Shown: positions 1 through 9,501 of the stretch, one piece after another
How the letters are laid out: every line of letters begins with the position of its first letter
How positions within the stretch are numbered: the first letter of the stretch is position 1
DNA from: Ephemerocybe angulata
Lineage: Eukaryota > Basidiomycota > Agaricomycetes > Agaricales > Psathyrellaceae
Assembly: GCA_013368325.1 (NCBI GenBank)
Contig: JAACJK010000001.1
Coordinates: 496,001-560,000, forward strand
Direction of reading: 5' to 3'
Length of the DNA: 64,000 bases
Made by a program: the position numbers and the translations under genes
Notes under the pieces: model-generated
The model's database searches: none
Told to the model about the DNA's origin: nothing
Seen by the model: the letters and a program-made list of their open reading frames with translations, nothing else

Positions 1-219
1 TAGTGGGAGGGAGAGATGTACCCCAGCTCCAGAGTATGGGACCAGTGCGCTCCGAAAGCGCGGCGTGGCGTTGACATTGTCATGAACGTGTTGAGTTCGG
101 TGAGTTGCTCGTGATAGAGATGCTGAGCCCGTATCAGCGAAGGTTAGATAGATAGTTGATGAAAGGAGCGAGCCAGACACATACCTCAAGGGAGGGAGCT
201 CGTCATTGGCGTTGGCCAT
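1..219 (-). CDS. partial micro-ORF of the duplicated promoter/micro-ORF family
   Basis: A reading frame opens at an ATG at 219-217 and stays open to the window edge without splicing. It begins MANANDELPPL. A GT donor-like GTATGT follows about 35 nt after the ATG, exactly as in the related copy at 29542, and the two copies share the 5' leader, the TATA region and the downstream GGAGCTGGG that precedes an intron-like segment. I do not recognise a protein family. It is probably the first unit of another array lying to the left of the window. Whether it is translated is unknown; the conservation between copies is mainly at DNA level, so it may equally be a transcribed non-coding repeat. Confidence 0.3.
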   Translation of the reverse strand, partial: MANANDELPPLRYVSGSLLSSTIYLTFADTGSASLSRATHRTQHVHDNVNATPRFRSALVPYSGAGVHLSLPL

Positions 220-545
220 GGCGACAAGCGGTGAGAGTAGATGATGGTCGACGGTGAAGTCGTTCAGCGTGGTATGCTGCTCGGGAGTGGTATTGAGAGG
301 AGAGAGCTTGGAGAGGGAAAGAGGCGACTTCGAATGGCTGGAAAGGAGTCCTGTGCGCCCGCCCTTTATACCCCACGAACAGGATGGAGGCTGACGGTCT
401 CCTAGCTGTGTCTCGACTCACATGTGGTTTCGTCTGGCCCGCTCAACTTTGAATCAGGCTAGTGACGCGTTTGCTTGGGCTGATCGTCCAACCGTGGGGT
501 TCGAAACGAGACGCAGGTCGCGGACTTTGAACCTCAGCGTCGCAC
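220..545 (-). promoter_or_regulatory. duplicated promoter module, copy 1 (inverted)
   Basis: Read on the minus strand, this stretch matches 29213-29541 over most of its length: a TTTCGAACC-containing upstream block (about 496-540), a GTCGAGACAC block near 410-420, a TATAAAG box at 364-370, then a CT-rich leader ending at the ATG at 219. A third, more diverged copy is at 31205-31560. The similarity was read by eye. Confidence 0.5.
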
Positions 546-911
546 CCACGCGCACGGACCAAATGCGCGCTTACGACTATCACTCACCCATAACATTCAG
601 TTCGGAAACGCTGACACCGGTCACAGCGCGTCGAGCGCAGCTGCACTGATCAGCCCGAAGATGACGCGTTGGAGGTCTGGGCTGGCCCGTATCGGTGCGT
701 TGCCGACAACCAGGAGGGTAGAAAATCCAAATAGAGAAGAAGTAGAGTTAGAAAAGCGTGTTGTGTTGAGGTTGGGGAGTAAGCTTGGTTGCCGGTTGGT
801 CACCGGTGAATCCACGCGATTCCACGTGCCAACGGATCAATCGTGTCTGCTCGCCGTCTTGTTCTTTATCTTCTGTCCTCGACAACGCCGCTACAAGAAC
901 CCCTTTTCTAA
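546..911. other. intergenic region upstream of FMN1
   Basis: About 370 bases with no ORF that I trust. It must hold the FMN1 promoter. I see no clear TATA box and nothing else to report. Confidence 0.5.
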
Positions 912-1496
912 ATGACAGTTGCCCACCCACTCATCATCGGTCACTCGACCGGGACCGAGGAGCCCTATCCCCTGCGGATGGAAGGAAAAGTAATCAGGGG
1001 CTTCGGGCGTGGCTCCAGAGATTTAGGCTTCCCGACCGCCAACCTCCCCGTCGACGACAAGACACCATGGCTCGCCAATATCAAGTCCGGGGTCTACTTT
1101 GGCTGGGCTTCCCTGCGCCTGCCGCCTTCACACCCCAATCAACCTACCCCGACATCATCTGGCTCTACTGCAACGGCAGCCAGCGGGTTCAGTGTATATC
1201 CCATGGTGATGTCGATCGGATGCAACGACTTTTACAACAACACGGCGCCGTCAGTGGAGGTGCACTTGCTCCACAACTTCGAGGCGGACTTCTACGGCGC
1301 AGAGATGCGGGTCCTGATCACAGGGTTCATCAGGGAGATGAGAGACTACGCCAGGGTGGAGGACCTGATCGAGGATATCAAGATGGACTGCGATGTGGCG
1401 CGTAGGAGCTTGGACCGCAAGGCTTGGACACTGCAGGAGACGGGAAAGGGCACGCTAGATGGCAGTTGGTTGTTGCGAGAAACAGCAGAGGATTAG
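912..1496 (+). CDS. FMN1: riboflavin kinase
   Basis: Riboflavin kinase phosphorylates riboflavin with ATP to give FMN. The single-exon product is 194 aa, close to the size of fungal FMN1. The family signature is clear: a glycine-rich GKVIRGFGRGSRDLGFPTAN region (residues about 25-44) with the invariant PTAN motif, GVYFGWA near 60, a SIGCNDF strand, and SVEVHLLH in which Glu116 is the expected catalytic residue. The C-terminal part is the usual helical end. A short Ser/Thr-rich insertion follows the GVYFGWA strand, a common place for fungal length variation. The ATG at 912 directly precedes the first conserved segment, and no in-frame ATG lies closer to the fold. No intron is needed. The next gene on the same strand starts 500 bases downstream. 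Confidence 0.95.
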   Translation: MTVAHPLIIGHSTGTEEPYPLRMEGKVIRGFGRGSRDLGFPTANLPVDDKTPWLANIKSGVYFGWASLRLPPSHPNQPTPTSSGSTATAASGFSVYPMVMSIGCNDFYNNTAPSVEVHLLHNFEADFYGAEMRVLITGFIREMRDYARVEDLIEDIKMDCDVARRSLDRKAWTLQETGKGTLDGSWLLRETAED

Positions 1497-1998
1497 GTGT
1501 GCCCATAGAGTCGGACACCCGCGGGGCTGTCCGCTCACCGTTCGCGGCGATGTCTTGTTACCAAAAGGTTACTTCACATATCTCGCCTTTTCTATCCTCG
1601 ACTCACTCACATCTTCGTTGTATGCCTGATAGGGTTTAAACCAAGCAGGAAGGCGGAGCTGGCCGAAGGAGGTGACGCTGGTCTCGAGAATGAAGACGAG
1701 GCCGAGGGCCCTCTCGCTATAGTGAATGGCGGCGAACCACATATGAGAAATCTACATCCAGGCATCATCTAGTTCTAGGGCCAGGGGTATCAATGCCTAG
1801 AACTCCAACATAAGCCTCATGGCCAACTCGCGGCCCTCTTCTTGACATTTTTAAATTATTCGTTGTGCGGCGTGAGACTATCGCCGACCTGGCCCAGTGT
1901 TCTCATCAAGGCGCCGTGTCAGTTTCAACTGCGACCCACTTCCCGTCCGCCCGGTTTGCTATTAAGTACTTCTGACCTCGCCCTGCGTTCTCCTCAAG
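1497..1998. other. intergenic, FMN1 3' region and promoter of the next gene
   Basis: About 500 bases with only short open frames in competing phases. No RNA gene, repeat or TATA box stood out. Confidence 0.5.
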
Positions 1999-3713
1999 AT
2001 GAAGAAACTACCGCTCGAATTTCAGACCATGATCATCAAACTTCTCAACGCCCATGACATTGCCCGGTTGCAACAGGTTAGCCTGAATACCGTTTTACAC
2101 AAACCTGGACGCCCTTACACGTGTTCAATGTGCAGACATGCAAAGGGCTCAATGACCTGATAAAGGAAAGTGTAGAAATCTGGAAAGCCTGTCTGAAGCG
2201 CCTATGCTATGTTGAGAGACTGTTTTGGTCATCTTTCAACGGACTTCCGACGGCTGCTGAGTACAAGAACGCCTGCACTGGTGTGTGGCGATTCAATACA
2301 CTCCATCGGACAGCTGGCCACTGGTCCAGGAACTCCAATTCACGCCACCTTCCAGTGACGGAGTATGGTGAAGCCAGTCTTGAAGAGGAAGATGAAACCG
2401 CGGAGGACCCTCGCTATGTGTATGACCAATGGGGATGGTCGCCATTTCAAGAATCGACATCCGTGGATCAAAAATGCATATCTCGTTCCAGGAGGACGAT
2501 ATCTCGTCACCTTGGATAGAACATGGATGCTAGTATGGGACATTGGCTTACCCGGAAGGACCGTTGAGCCAGCGGTCTTGGCAAAGCACAAGTTGGACGG
2601 CAATCTCAATGGTTGGCGCTTCAAACTCTTGGACGTTGATATCGTGAGCGATTATACCGCCCTGCGAATCGTGTTGCGCGAAGGGTTTTACGGTGACATT
2701 CCGCCATACATAGAGTGAGTCGCTGCTCTAGTATCTGAGACGACATATGCCCTTACGCTTCTGCCTTTTCTAGCCCAAGTCAACTGCCTAGCGACACGAG
2801 GCTGGTGGCTTTCCACCGCTTCGAAATACGCCTTCCCGAAAGTGGGGACCACGCCATAGTGATGCTAGGAAGACTTTGCGTTGCTCGTACCGACAACAAC
2901 GAGATAAAGGCTGTGCAATGTGGGCACAAGGTTGCCCTCGAGGTATCTAGCGGCGAGATTCTTCTCTGGGATACCCGTCGGGGTGGAGCGTTTTCGCTAT
3001 GGAAGATACCAAAATGCTCCGCAGTACGTCGCTCCAATGGCACAGTAAGGCTTTCTTTTGGCTGACATACCCTCCAGTTCTACGTACAGCAAGGCTATTT
3101 ATTCGCGATTACCAGCGAAGGAGTGCAAGTCATCGACTTCGCTCAATCTTCTTGGCAGAGTCCCATCAAGAATGGCCTGGTGGACCCGCGGTCCATGTCC
3201 CCTGTGCGAGCTTCCATTTACCACACCTACGAGTACCCTGTGGAAGTGGGAATCATTGGGAGGGTCATCCTCCCAAAATCAATACCGACCAGCGGCACGG
3301 TCGAGTACGAACTTCGGGTGGACAAACGTTGGGCCAACACGTACAAAATACATCGATTCAGCCACGAGTTCGACCCGGAGGAACCTTCGTCGAGCACGAT
3401 TTGCTTCCTAGGTACACCAGACTCTGGAACGGACAGATCCTGCCAGCCCGTGCTCCGGTTTGACGGCGCCAATGGCGATTCGGGGTACATTTTCTCCCAA
3501 ATCGAGTCGGACGTCAGCATGGCTATCTATAAGAAAGCTGAGCTACTGGCGGGATCACAGAAGTTCAGGGACCCTACTAGTATTATGACTCCAGAGAATG
3601 TGTCCACTCTCGTTCAGGAGGTACACGTATGCCCTTTCTCTGGGAGAGCCGTTTTCTTGTGGGACCGTAGGCTGGTGGAGGATGTGATGCTGGAGATCGC
3701 GGACTATTTGTAA
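1999..3713 (+). CDS. F-box protein, paralog 1 (frame interrupted near 2418-2451)
   Basis: Proposed exons 1999-2076, 2136-2417, 2452-2714, 2774-3023 and 3078-3713 (502 aa). The N-terminus KKLPLEFQTMIIKLLNAHDI and the following TCKGLNDL segment have the LP-E-hydrophobic-D-hydrophobic-C pattern of an F-box, so the protein probably recruits a substrate to an SCF ubiquitin ligase. The rest is beta-rich, with repeated ILLWDTR/FLWDRR-like ends, and may form a propeller, though no clean WD repeats are seen. It is clearly paralogous to the gene at 7006, with matching intron positions. Between 2417 and 2452 the frame shifts by one; treating 34 bases (GT...AG) as a very short intron restores both frame and alignment to the paralog. 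Alternatives are a real indel (pseudogene) or an assembly error. Confidence 0.65.
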
Positions 3714-4291
3714 TACATTCAGGCTACCGCCCTTCTTCTGTATCGCATGAGTCTGCGAGGGTTGCAGAGGGATCAGGATCTCTTCCCAAGGCTTCTCTGA
3801 CATGTATAGAGAGACGATACCGGTTTCACTTTTGGCAATCTTCGCCAGACCTCTTTCTTCCCTGGCCATGCGGATCAGTGTATCTCTCATTTTTGCAGGC
3901 GTCCTATGCCATGTTGCGTCCGCCCATTGTATGCCCCAAACCTCGTCTCACCACGCATCTGACCCGCTGTTATTGCTCAAGGTATCTTCAGTACACTGCT
4001 GGTCGAAGGTCAGGACCTATAGTGTAACTGAACGTTGACCGTAAGATCCTGAGTTCAAATAGGACCCTCCTCTCTCTTAGGTGCCCGGATGCTTGAAGTG
4101 CTTCCCCTTTAAGACGACGCGACAATTAAGCGCCCAAATATCACACGCGACGTGATCTCATTAGCAAGATAGGGTTTAACGTCAAAGTATAGAGAGTACA
4201 TATGATGCATCGCAAGAGAATAAGGTAGGATATTAACAAAAACTGTCCAAGGTAATATAATACAATCGAATAGATCAACACTGCGCGGTCT
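3714..4291. other. intergenic between convergent genes
   Basis: The 3' sides of a plus and a minus gene meet here. Near 4060 there is a short GAGTTCAAAT element that resembles a Pol III B box, with no matching A box or cloverleaf. A TTAAGCGC octamer lies at 4136-4143, one of several in non-coding parts of the window. No gene is supported. Confidence 0.4.
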
Positions 4292-5872
4292 TTAGCGAAG
4301 CGTAACTTCCCTCGCTCGCTTCCCTTTCAGCCTCATCAAGCCATCTACAACCTCCTGAGAAACGTATCCTCCATCTCCCCCAGGAATACGAACTACTAAA
4401 GAGTCCAAATTGGAGCGAACCGATTCAACGTACTGGGGGATGCCATCAAGACACCGTGCTACAGCCGTCGTCAGCTCATCCTTCGCTTCCCTCCTCCTCC
4501 TTTCCATCTTCTGCTGTCGAATCCTTCTGCCCTTGCTCTCCCGCTTGCAATCATCTAACGGTTTCTGGTTCTTCGCATCTCTGCCTTGAATCGGAGCCGC
4601 GTTCTCCGAACTCGATGACATGTCATGGCCCACCGTGATGAGCAACTGCTTCAGCACCGGTGTGTCGAGGCGCTCAAGTAGGAGTGCTGTGGGGGTGTTG
4701 CAAGACGCGACAGAGAGGCGGGTAAGACATGGAAGAGAGATTAATTTGGGACCTTGAGGATTTGCGGATATGAGAGTGTGTAATCTGTGCTGTCGCACTT
4801 CCATACCCCACTCTGCCTCGACGTCCCATTCCCACCCTGCCCATAGCCGAATCTTCACGTCGATTTCCTCCACCGTTGATGAGATCCCGTTGTCCTGAAG
4901 GACGGAGAGTAAATAAGTCGGTGAGATGTACTCCACCGAGATGGGAACGGTGAGCTTTCTTCCATCATAATGATAGGACGGAGGCCTTCGAGGAGTAAAA
5001 TCCACGTTCGGCTGGTGTGGCTGATAAGGTAGAGGGTACCGGCGCGCACTCAACAGCTTCCTTCGAAGCTCGACAATGCTCGCCTTCGTTTCTTCGGCGT
5101 CCTGTCTTTCCTCTTCATCCGCCTCTTCCTTCCACTCCTCAGGCCTTTTCTTTCGCACCTCGCGTTTGGCACAGTCCGCCTTATTCGCCTCGGCCTTAGA
5201 CCTCATCTCTCGCCATTTGCGGTTCCTCTCCTGAACGCGCAGCCAGTACGCGGTCGGGGTTCGTTCGAGATCGCGCCGCGCAGCCTTTTCGATCCTGTCG
5301 AGCTTTGCGAGTGCGTGGTCCATTCGCTTTTGGGCGTTGTAGATCGAGGCGGGGATGTATGATCCGAAGATTTTTGGGTCGTATCTGATTGGCTCTGGCT
5401 GCAATAATGCATTCGGAGGTAGAGGAGGCGACGGGGCTGGGGAGGGTGGGGTTGGGGGCCTTGGGGCAGGTTGGGGTATTGACTTTGAGGACTCGTCAGG
5501 AGACGCGGGTGGAATGTCTGGAATATCTGGGCGGGAGTGTTGTCGATCCGGCTTCTTGGGATAGTCGACTAGGACATATTCGAGCTCGTCTTCAAGATGT
5601 TCTTGTGGGGAGCCATGGGACGCCGCCTTTCCAGGCAAAGTCGACGCTGAGAATGCGGAACGGATAGGATACCTTGAGTTGACGAAGCGAAAGCTGAGAT
5701 GCGCCAGTGCCACGGCTCCTAGTGACATGCACAGGACGAGTTGACTAGCTTGTGTGATTTTCAATGGGAAGAGCCGGGGAATTATGGGCGACATTCCAAG
5801 AAATGTTGTTTTGGGCACGTTGGTGAAGAGATGACTAGACAATTGCACAATTCTCTGGAGCATCCTGGTCAT
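4292..5872 (-). CDS. uncharacterised membrane-anchored protein with proline-rich and charged regions
   Basis: A single 526-aa frame from the ATG at 5872. It has one hydrophobic segment at about residues 40-62 (ASQLVLCMSLGAVALAHLSF), then an acidic stretch, a Pro/Ser-rich linker (about 115-165), a Lys/Glu/Arg-rich helical region likely to form a coiled coil (about 180-275), and a C-terminal part with leucine-spaced strands such as LISLPCLTRLSVASC that recall the LRR-like tails of basidiomycete F-box proteins. No F-box is seen. A single-pass membrane protein with cytosolic bulk is the simplest reading. I do not recognise the family. It sits between two F-box paralogs that run in the opposite direction. 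Confidence 0.6.
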   Translation of the reverse strand: MTRMLQRIVQLSSHLFTNVPKTTFLGMSPIIPRLFPLKITQASQLVLCMSLGAVALAHLSFRFVNSRYPIRSAFSASTLPGKAASHGSPQEHLEDELEYVLVDYPKKPDRQHSRPDIPDIPPASPDESSKSIPQPAPRPPTPPSPAPSPPLPPNALLQPEPIRYDPKIFGSYIPASIYNAQKRMDHALAKLDRIEKAARRDLERTPTAYWLRVQERNRKWREMRSKAEANKADCAKREVRKKRPEEWKEEADEEERQDAEETKASIVELRRKLLSARRYPLPYQPHQPNVDFTPRRPPSYHYDGRKLTVPISVEYISPTYLLSVLQDNGISSTVEEIDVKIRLWAGWEWDVEAEWGMEVRQHRLHTLISANPQGPKLISLPCLTRLSVASCNTPTALLLERLDTPVLKQLLITVGHDMSSSSENAAPIQGRDAKNQKPLDDCKRESKGRRIRQQKMERRRREAKDELTTAVARCLDGIPQYVESVRSNLDSLVVRIPGGDGGYVSQEVVDGLMRLKGKRAREVTLR

Positions 5873-7005
5873 CGGCGGGGCGTTCTAGTGTGTTGATAGG
5901 ATAGGTTTGATCTGCAAGGAAGGGGAAAGTCCCAGTGTGTTGTAGTCAAATCTGCTGCTGTATTGTCAGATAAAAGTATCTAGCACAGCTTAACTTGGAT
6001 GTGACTCGAGGATACTCACAATGCTACAACCGCAAAAGAAGCTCCAATAGGCAGATCCTATGAAGGACGTCCAGCGACAACAGCTTAAGGATGGTGTTGA
6101 GTCGACAGGAAATGGAGGTTGGTCAATAAAGCCGTCGCCCTTCGATGCACACAAGTGGGCTTGGACCACCAGGTATGGTCACCTCTTGTTGTTGTTCTGG
6201 GGCGGCATTAGTTTCTATTGGGCCCTCAGTCGAGCTGTGGGCACTACCTATTGTCAAGGCAGGTCCTTGTCCCTAGGCCGCTGTATTGTTCTGCAATAGG
6301 TAAATATTGGCGCGGTGTGTGGAACAAGGCTAGAGAGTACGCACGTCGTTTCCATGGAGGATAGGTTTGTGCATTGCGCAGTGGCCTTTCAAGCATCGTC
6401 CAGCATACCATTAATAGCAGACTGCTCGATAATGACGGTATGGCTTAACGCCAGACGTCAACAAATTCGGCATGCGTAGCACTAAACTTCAAGCTTCAAT
6501 GCCTGCCCGAGTGTCTGCGGCATTTCATAGCACGGAAACGTGCATTGCACACTGCCCGTTTATCAGAGCACTAAAGGAGCTCTGAACTATCGATGAGTTC
6601 ATCGATTTAATGGAACGACAATCTGGCTAAAGCAAGGCGTCAAACACCCTTGGCCCTTCATGAATCCCATTCGAGGCGATACGGAAGGCAGCTCGAGCCA
6701 AACGAGACACGAGACAGACCAGAGACATCGCATTCGGCAGTGGATTCAAATTGGTCCCTACTATCCTTGCTGATTATGAGTCCGGGTAGTATGTGCTTGC
6801 TGCGCGGGTTGAACGTAACACGTTGAACGTTGAGGAGCTCGCATCAGTTGTCTAGATTGCTCAGGGGTTTGTCGTGACTTGTTAGATTTGGCCGCAGTTC
6901 GACAACAGGGGCGCGGGTGGAACTGCGTTGCGCGCTTGTTTCTCAACGCCCATCTGCCTAGTGAAGTGCTCATTGACTAAGGTCTTGGCTCGGCTACCAT
7001 AGAAT
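5873..7005. other. long intergenic region
   Basis: About 1.1 kb without a convincing gene. An open frame at 6060-6299 (79 aa, one hydrophobic stretch) has no recognisable relatives and weak coding character. The segment presumably includes the promoters of the divergent genes starting at 5872 and 7006. Confidence 0.4.
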
Positions 7006-8795
7006 ATGGAGAAACTTCCCATAGAACTGCAAACTTTGATATCAATAGAACTCTCTACTCGAGATATATGCCGTCTACAACAGGTTCGTCCAACTCTGCG
7101 CAACCCTGTCCATCGAACCTGCAATTGACTCTACGACTCATCATAGACTTGCAAAGCGTTCTATAATTTCATTTTAGGGAGCTCAGAACTATGGAGGGAA
7201 CGACTTCGACGCCAGTGCGGCGCGGATATCCTCTGGTCCAGCTTCAGTGGCTTCACAGCGTCCGAATTACGCCGCGCATGCACTGGTACACTGCGATTTA
7301 AACATCTTTATCGCCCGGGAAACCACCCCACGCTACCCATACCTCGACTCCTTCCATACAATTGTGAAAACGACGACCTTGAAAGCCAGCAGAGTGAAGA
7401 CTCCAATAACCCGTACCCAGGTATAAGCTCAACTTTCCTTGTTCCTGGAGGGCGCTTCCTCATCACGGTGGAGCAAAAGTGGCTGAGGGTTTGGGATCTG
7501 GGTCCCCCAGGAGTCCTACATGAACCACGGGAAGTCATTTTTCAGGAATTGAATTGCGCCAATATGGATCCCAGGATTGCAGACGCCGTTGTCGCCGACA
7601 AGGACACAGTGCACTTGCTTATCCAGGAGGTCCACTCACAGCCCACATTACCCCAGTCGTTCGCCAAAATCGAGTGCGTTATTCCTCTTTGAGACTACTG
7701 ATATACAATCTAACGCAATTTCTGTCATACTAGTCGCAGCCAATACAACTTCGACGATCGGTCAAGGTTTTCGCTTTTCCACCGATTTGAGATACGCCTT
7801 CGGGACGGAGGGCAGTATTCTGTAAAAGAGCTCGGTCGGCTTTGCGTACTATGTCGCTCACCTATTCCTGCAATACGCGCTACCCAGGATGGACCAATCG
7901 TTGCCTTCGGGATTGGAGAAAGAGTTCTCATCTGGGGCGCTTCGGATTCCCCGGATCAATCATGGGTCGCCTCAACCACAACGATCTCAGAAGATACCAC
8001 TGTTACAGGTGTAAGTGGGTGTGGCTTCAGTTGCGAGTCGCTCACGACTCATGTTTGCAGGTCTTCTGTCACCAAGGATACGCCTTTGTGGTTTACTGCG
8101 ATGGTTTGCGAGGCTTCGATTTGGCGGATATTACGCACCGTCCGCTCGGAAATGGCCTGGTGGATCTTCAAGACAGAGCTCCGGACATTGGCAACATCCC
8201 CCCACCTCTTCTGTTCCAGACTTTTTTCCGTGAAAGCGAATGGGCATCCAACTTTATGCTTCACAAGCCGGTGGCTAAAGGAGGCCCACTTTATTATGAC
8301 ATTAGGTATTCGCTACTCGAAGTTGAACTGGACGGAGATCAGTGGCAAGACATCGTGTCAAACCCATATTACGTTCGGTTCTGCTTTTCATTTCATCCAA
8401 AGAGCCCTTCGGCGAGTTCGCTCCTTCCCACTCATAAATATAAGGCGGCCAACACGCCATGCGATACCCCGCATCTTCGCTTTGCGCTGTACGAAGGGGC
8501 TGGAGGGTACATCTGGTATGATCGTTCGACTTTCCGACTAGATAAAAGGAACATATCCGTTTCTATCCTCGACGACAACCCTGATTCAGACTCCCCCAAA
8601 CCAACTGGTTCCATCATCGAAGGTCTAGGATACTTCTCTGAAATGATTGCAAGGCCGGATTCAAAGTTGATAGAAGTCCTGGATATCTCGGTATGCCCAT
8701 TATCAGGGAGGGTCGTTGCGCTATGGGGTCGAGAATCCAGGGAGGATCAGCTTGTCGAGATTTTTTATCTTTATGATTGCTCGCCCACTGCATAA
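7006..8795 (+). CDS. F-box protein, paralog 2
   Basis: Exons 7006-7083, 7147-7673, 7734-8010 and 8061-8795 keep one frame and give 538 aa. The first exon is exactly the same length (78 nt) as that of the gene at 1999, and the first two coding introns fall at equivalent places. EKLPIELQTLISIELSTRDI plus TCKAFYNF makes the F-box; FLVPGGRFLITVEQKWLRVW and the C-terminal CPLSGRVVALWGRE align with YLVPGGRYLVTLDRTW and CPFSGRAVFLWDRR of paralog 1. By family logic it is an SCF substrate adaptor with a beta-rich, possibly propeller-like, recognition part. The ATG at 7006 is the only start that leaves the F-box whole. Unlike paralog 1 it shows no frame break. Confidence 0.75.
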
Positions 8796-9118
8796 ATCGC
8801 CTTACATTGGTAGCCACTCAGTTACCAACCTTCCTTCACTACCTCCTGACTGCCTCTTCGAAAATCGTGCATCCCTTCTTCAGATCTCCTTCGAGACAGT
8901 ACACCACTGGACAATTATTATGCCTGCTACCGTAAGGTAGTGGGTCTTAGGGGGTGCTATTTGAGATTTTGGCGTGGATCTGGGGAAATCTTGCCCATCA
9001 GATCCCGGTCTCTAATCTAATCTCCGATGGGCTTGCCGACCCTCAGACCCCCTTGCTGCGAGTCATAAGATCCAACTCTGACTTGTATGTACCCCTCGGT
9101 TTTAGTTCCAAAGTGAGT
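8796..9118. other. spacer before the Helitron
   Basis: No gene is supported. The 5' terminus of the Helitron may lie in or just after this stretch, but I could not place it: fungal Helitron 5' ends are only a TC dinucleotide and need comparison with other copies. Confidence 0.35.
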
Positions 9119-9355
9119 ACATGGGCTGTGCTGAGGCTCTGAGATAATCACCTCGACTCACCCATTGACACTGACAGCATCCTGAAGATGCACATGGGCT
9201 GTGCTGCTACTCACCCTACTCACCCGGCATATGCATATGGGCTGTGCTTAGGCCTTGAGCTACTCACCTTTACTCACCCAGCATTCTGAAGATGCACATG
9301 GGCTGTGTTGATGCCCTGAGCTACGCACCTAGCATCCTGAAGATGCTCACCTTGT
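9119..9355 (+). repeat. degenerate direct repeats upstream of the Helitron gene
   Basis: The words ATGGGCTGTG (four times, near 9121, 9194, 9237 and 9298), CTGAAGATGC and CTCACC/ACTCACC recur with irregular 40-75 base spacing. They probably belong to the subterminal or promoter region of the element. Confidence 0.5.
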
Positions 9356-9383
9356 ACGAGTGCGGAAGGTACACATCTTAAGC

Positions 9384-9430
9384 TTCGGAGTCTAAATATA
9401 AAGACTCCGAAACCCAGGCATATATATGCC
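9384..9430 (+). promoter_or_regulatory. hairpin with TATA-like loop and adjacent palindrome
   Basis: Perfect 10-bp arms TTCGGAGTCT (9384-9393) and AGACTCCGAA (9402-9411) enclose the loop AAATATAA. Six bases on is a perfect 14-bp palindrome GGCATATATATGCC (9417-9430). They lie 72-118 bases upstream of the Rep-helicase ATG, where a core promoter is expected. Confidence 0.5.
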
Positions 9431-9501
9431 AGCTTGTTCCGTGACCAACATCACACACCCCACATCGCATTTTTGACTTTCTTCGCTCCTCTAAGTCAAC
9501 C

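Noticed and set aside
203..815. Overlapping open frames on both strands near the left edge
   Set aside because: They lie in the duplicated promoter module; only the ATG frame at 219 matches the related copy.
785..1405. 206-codon plus-strand frame over FMN1
   Set aside because: Another phase of the clearly identified riboflavin kinase gene.
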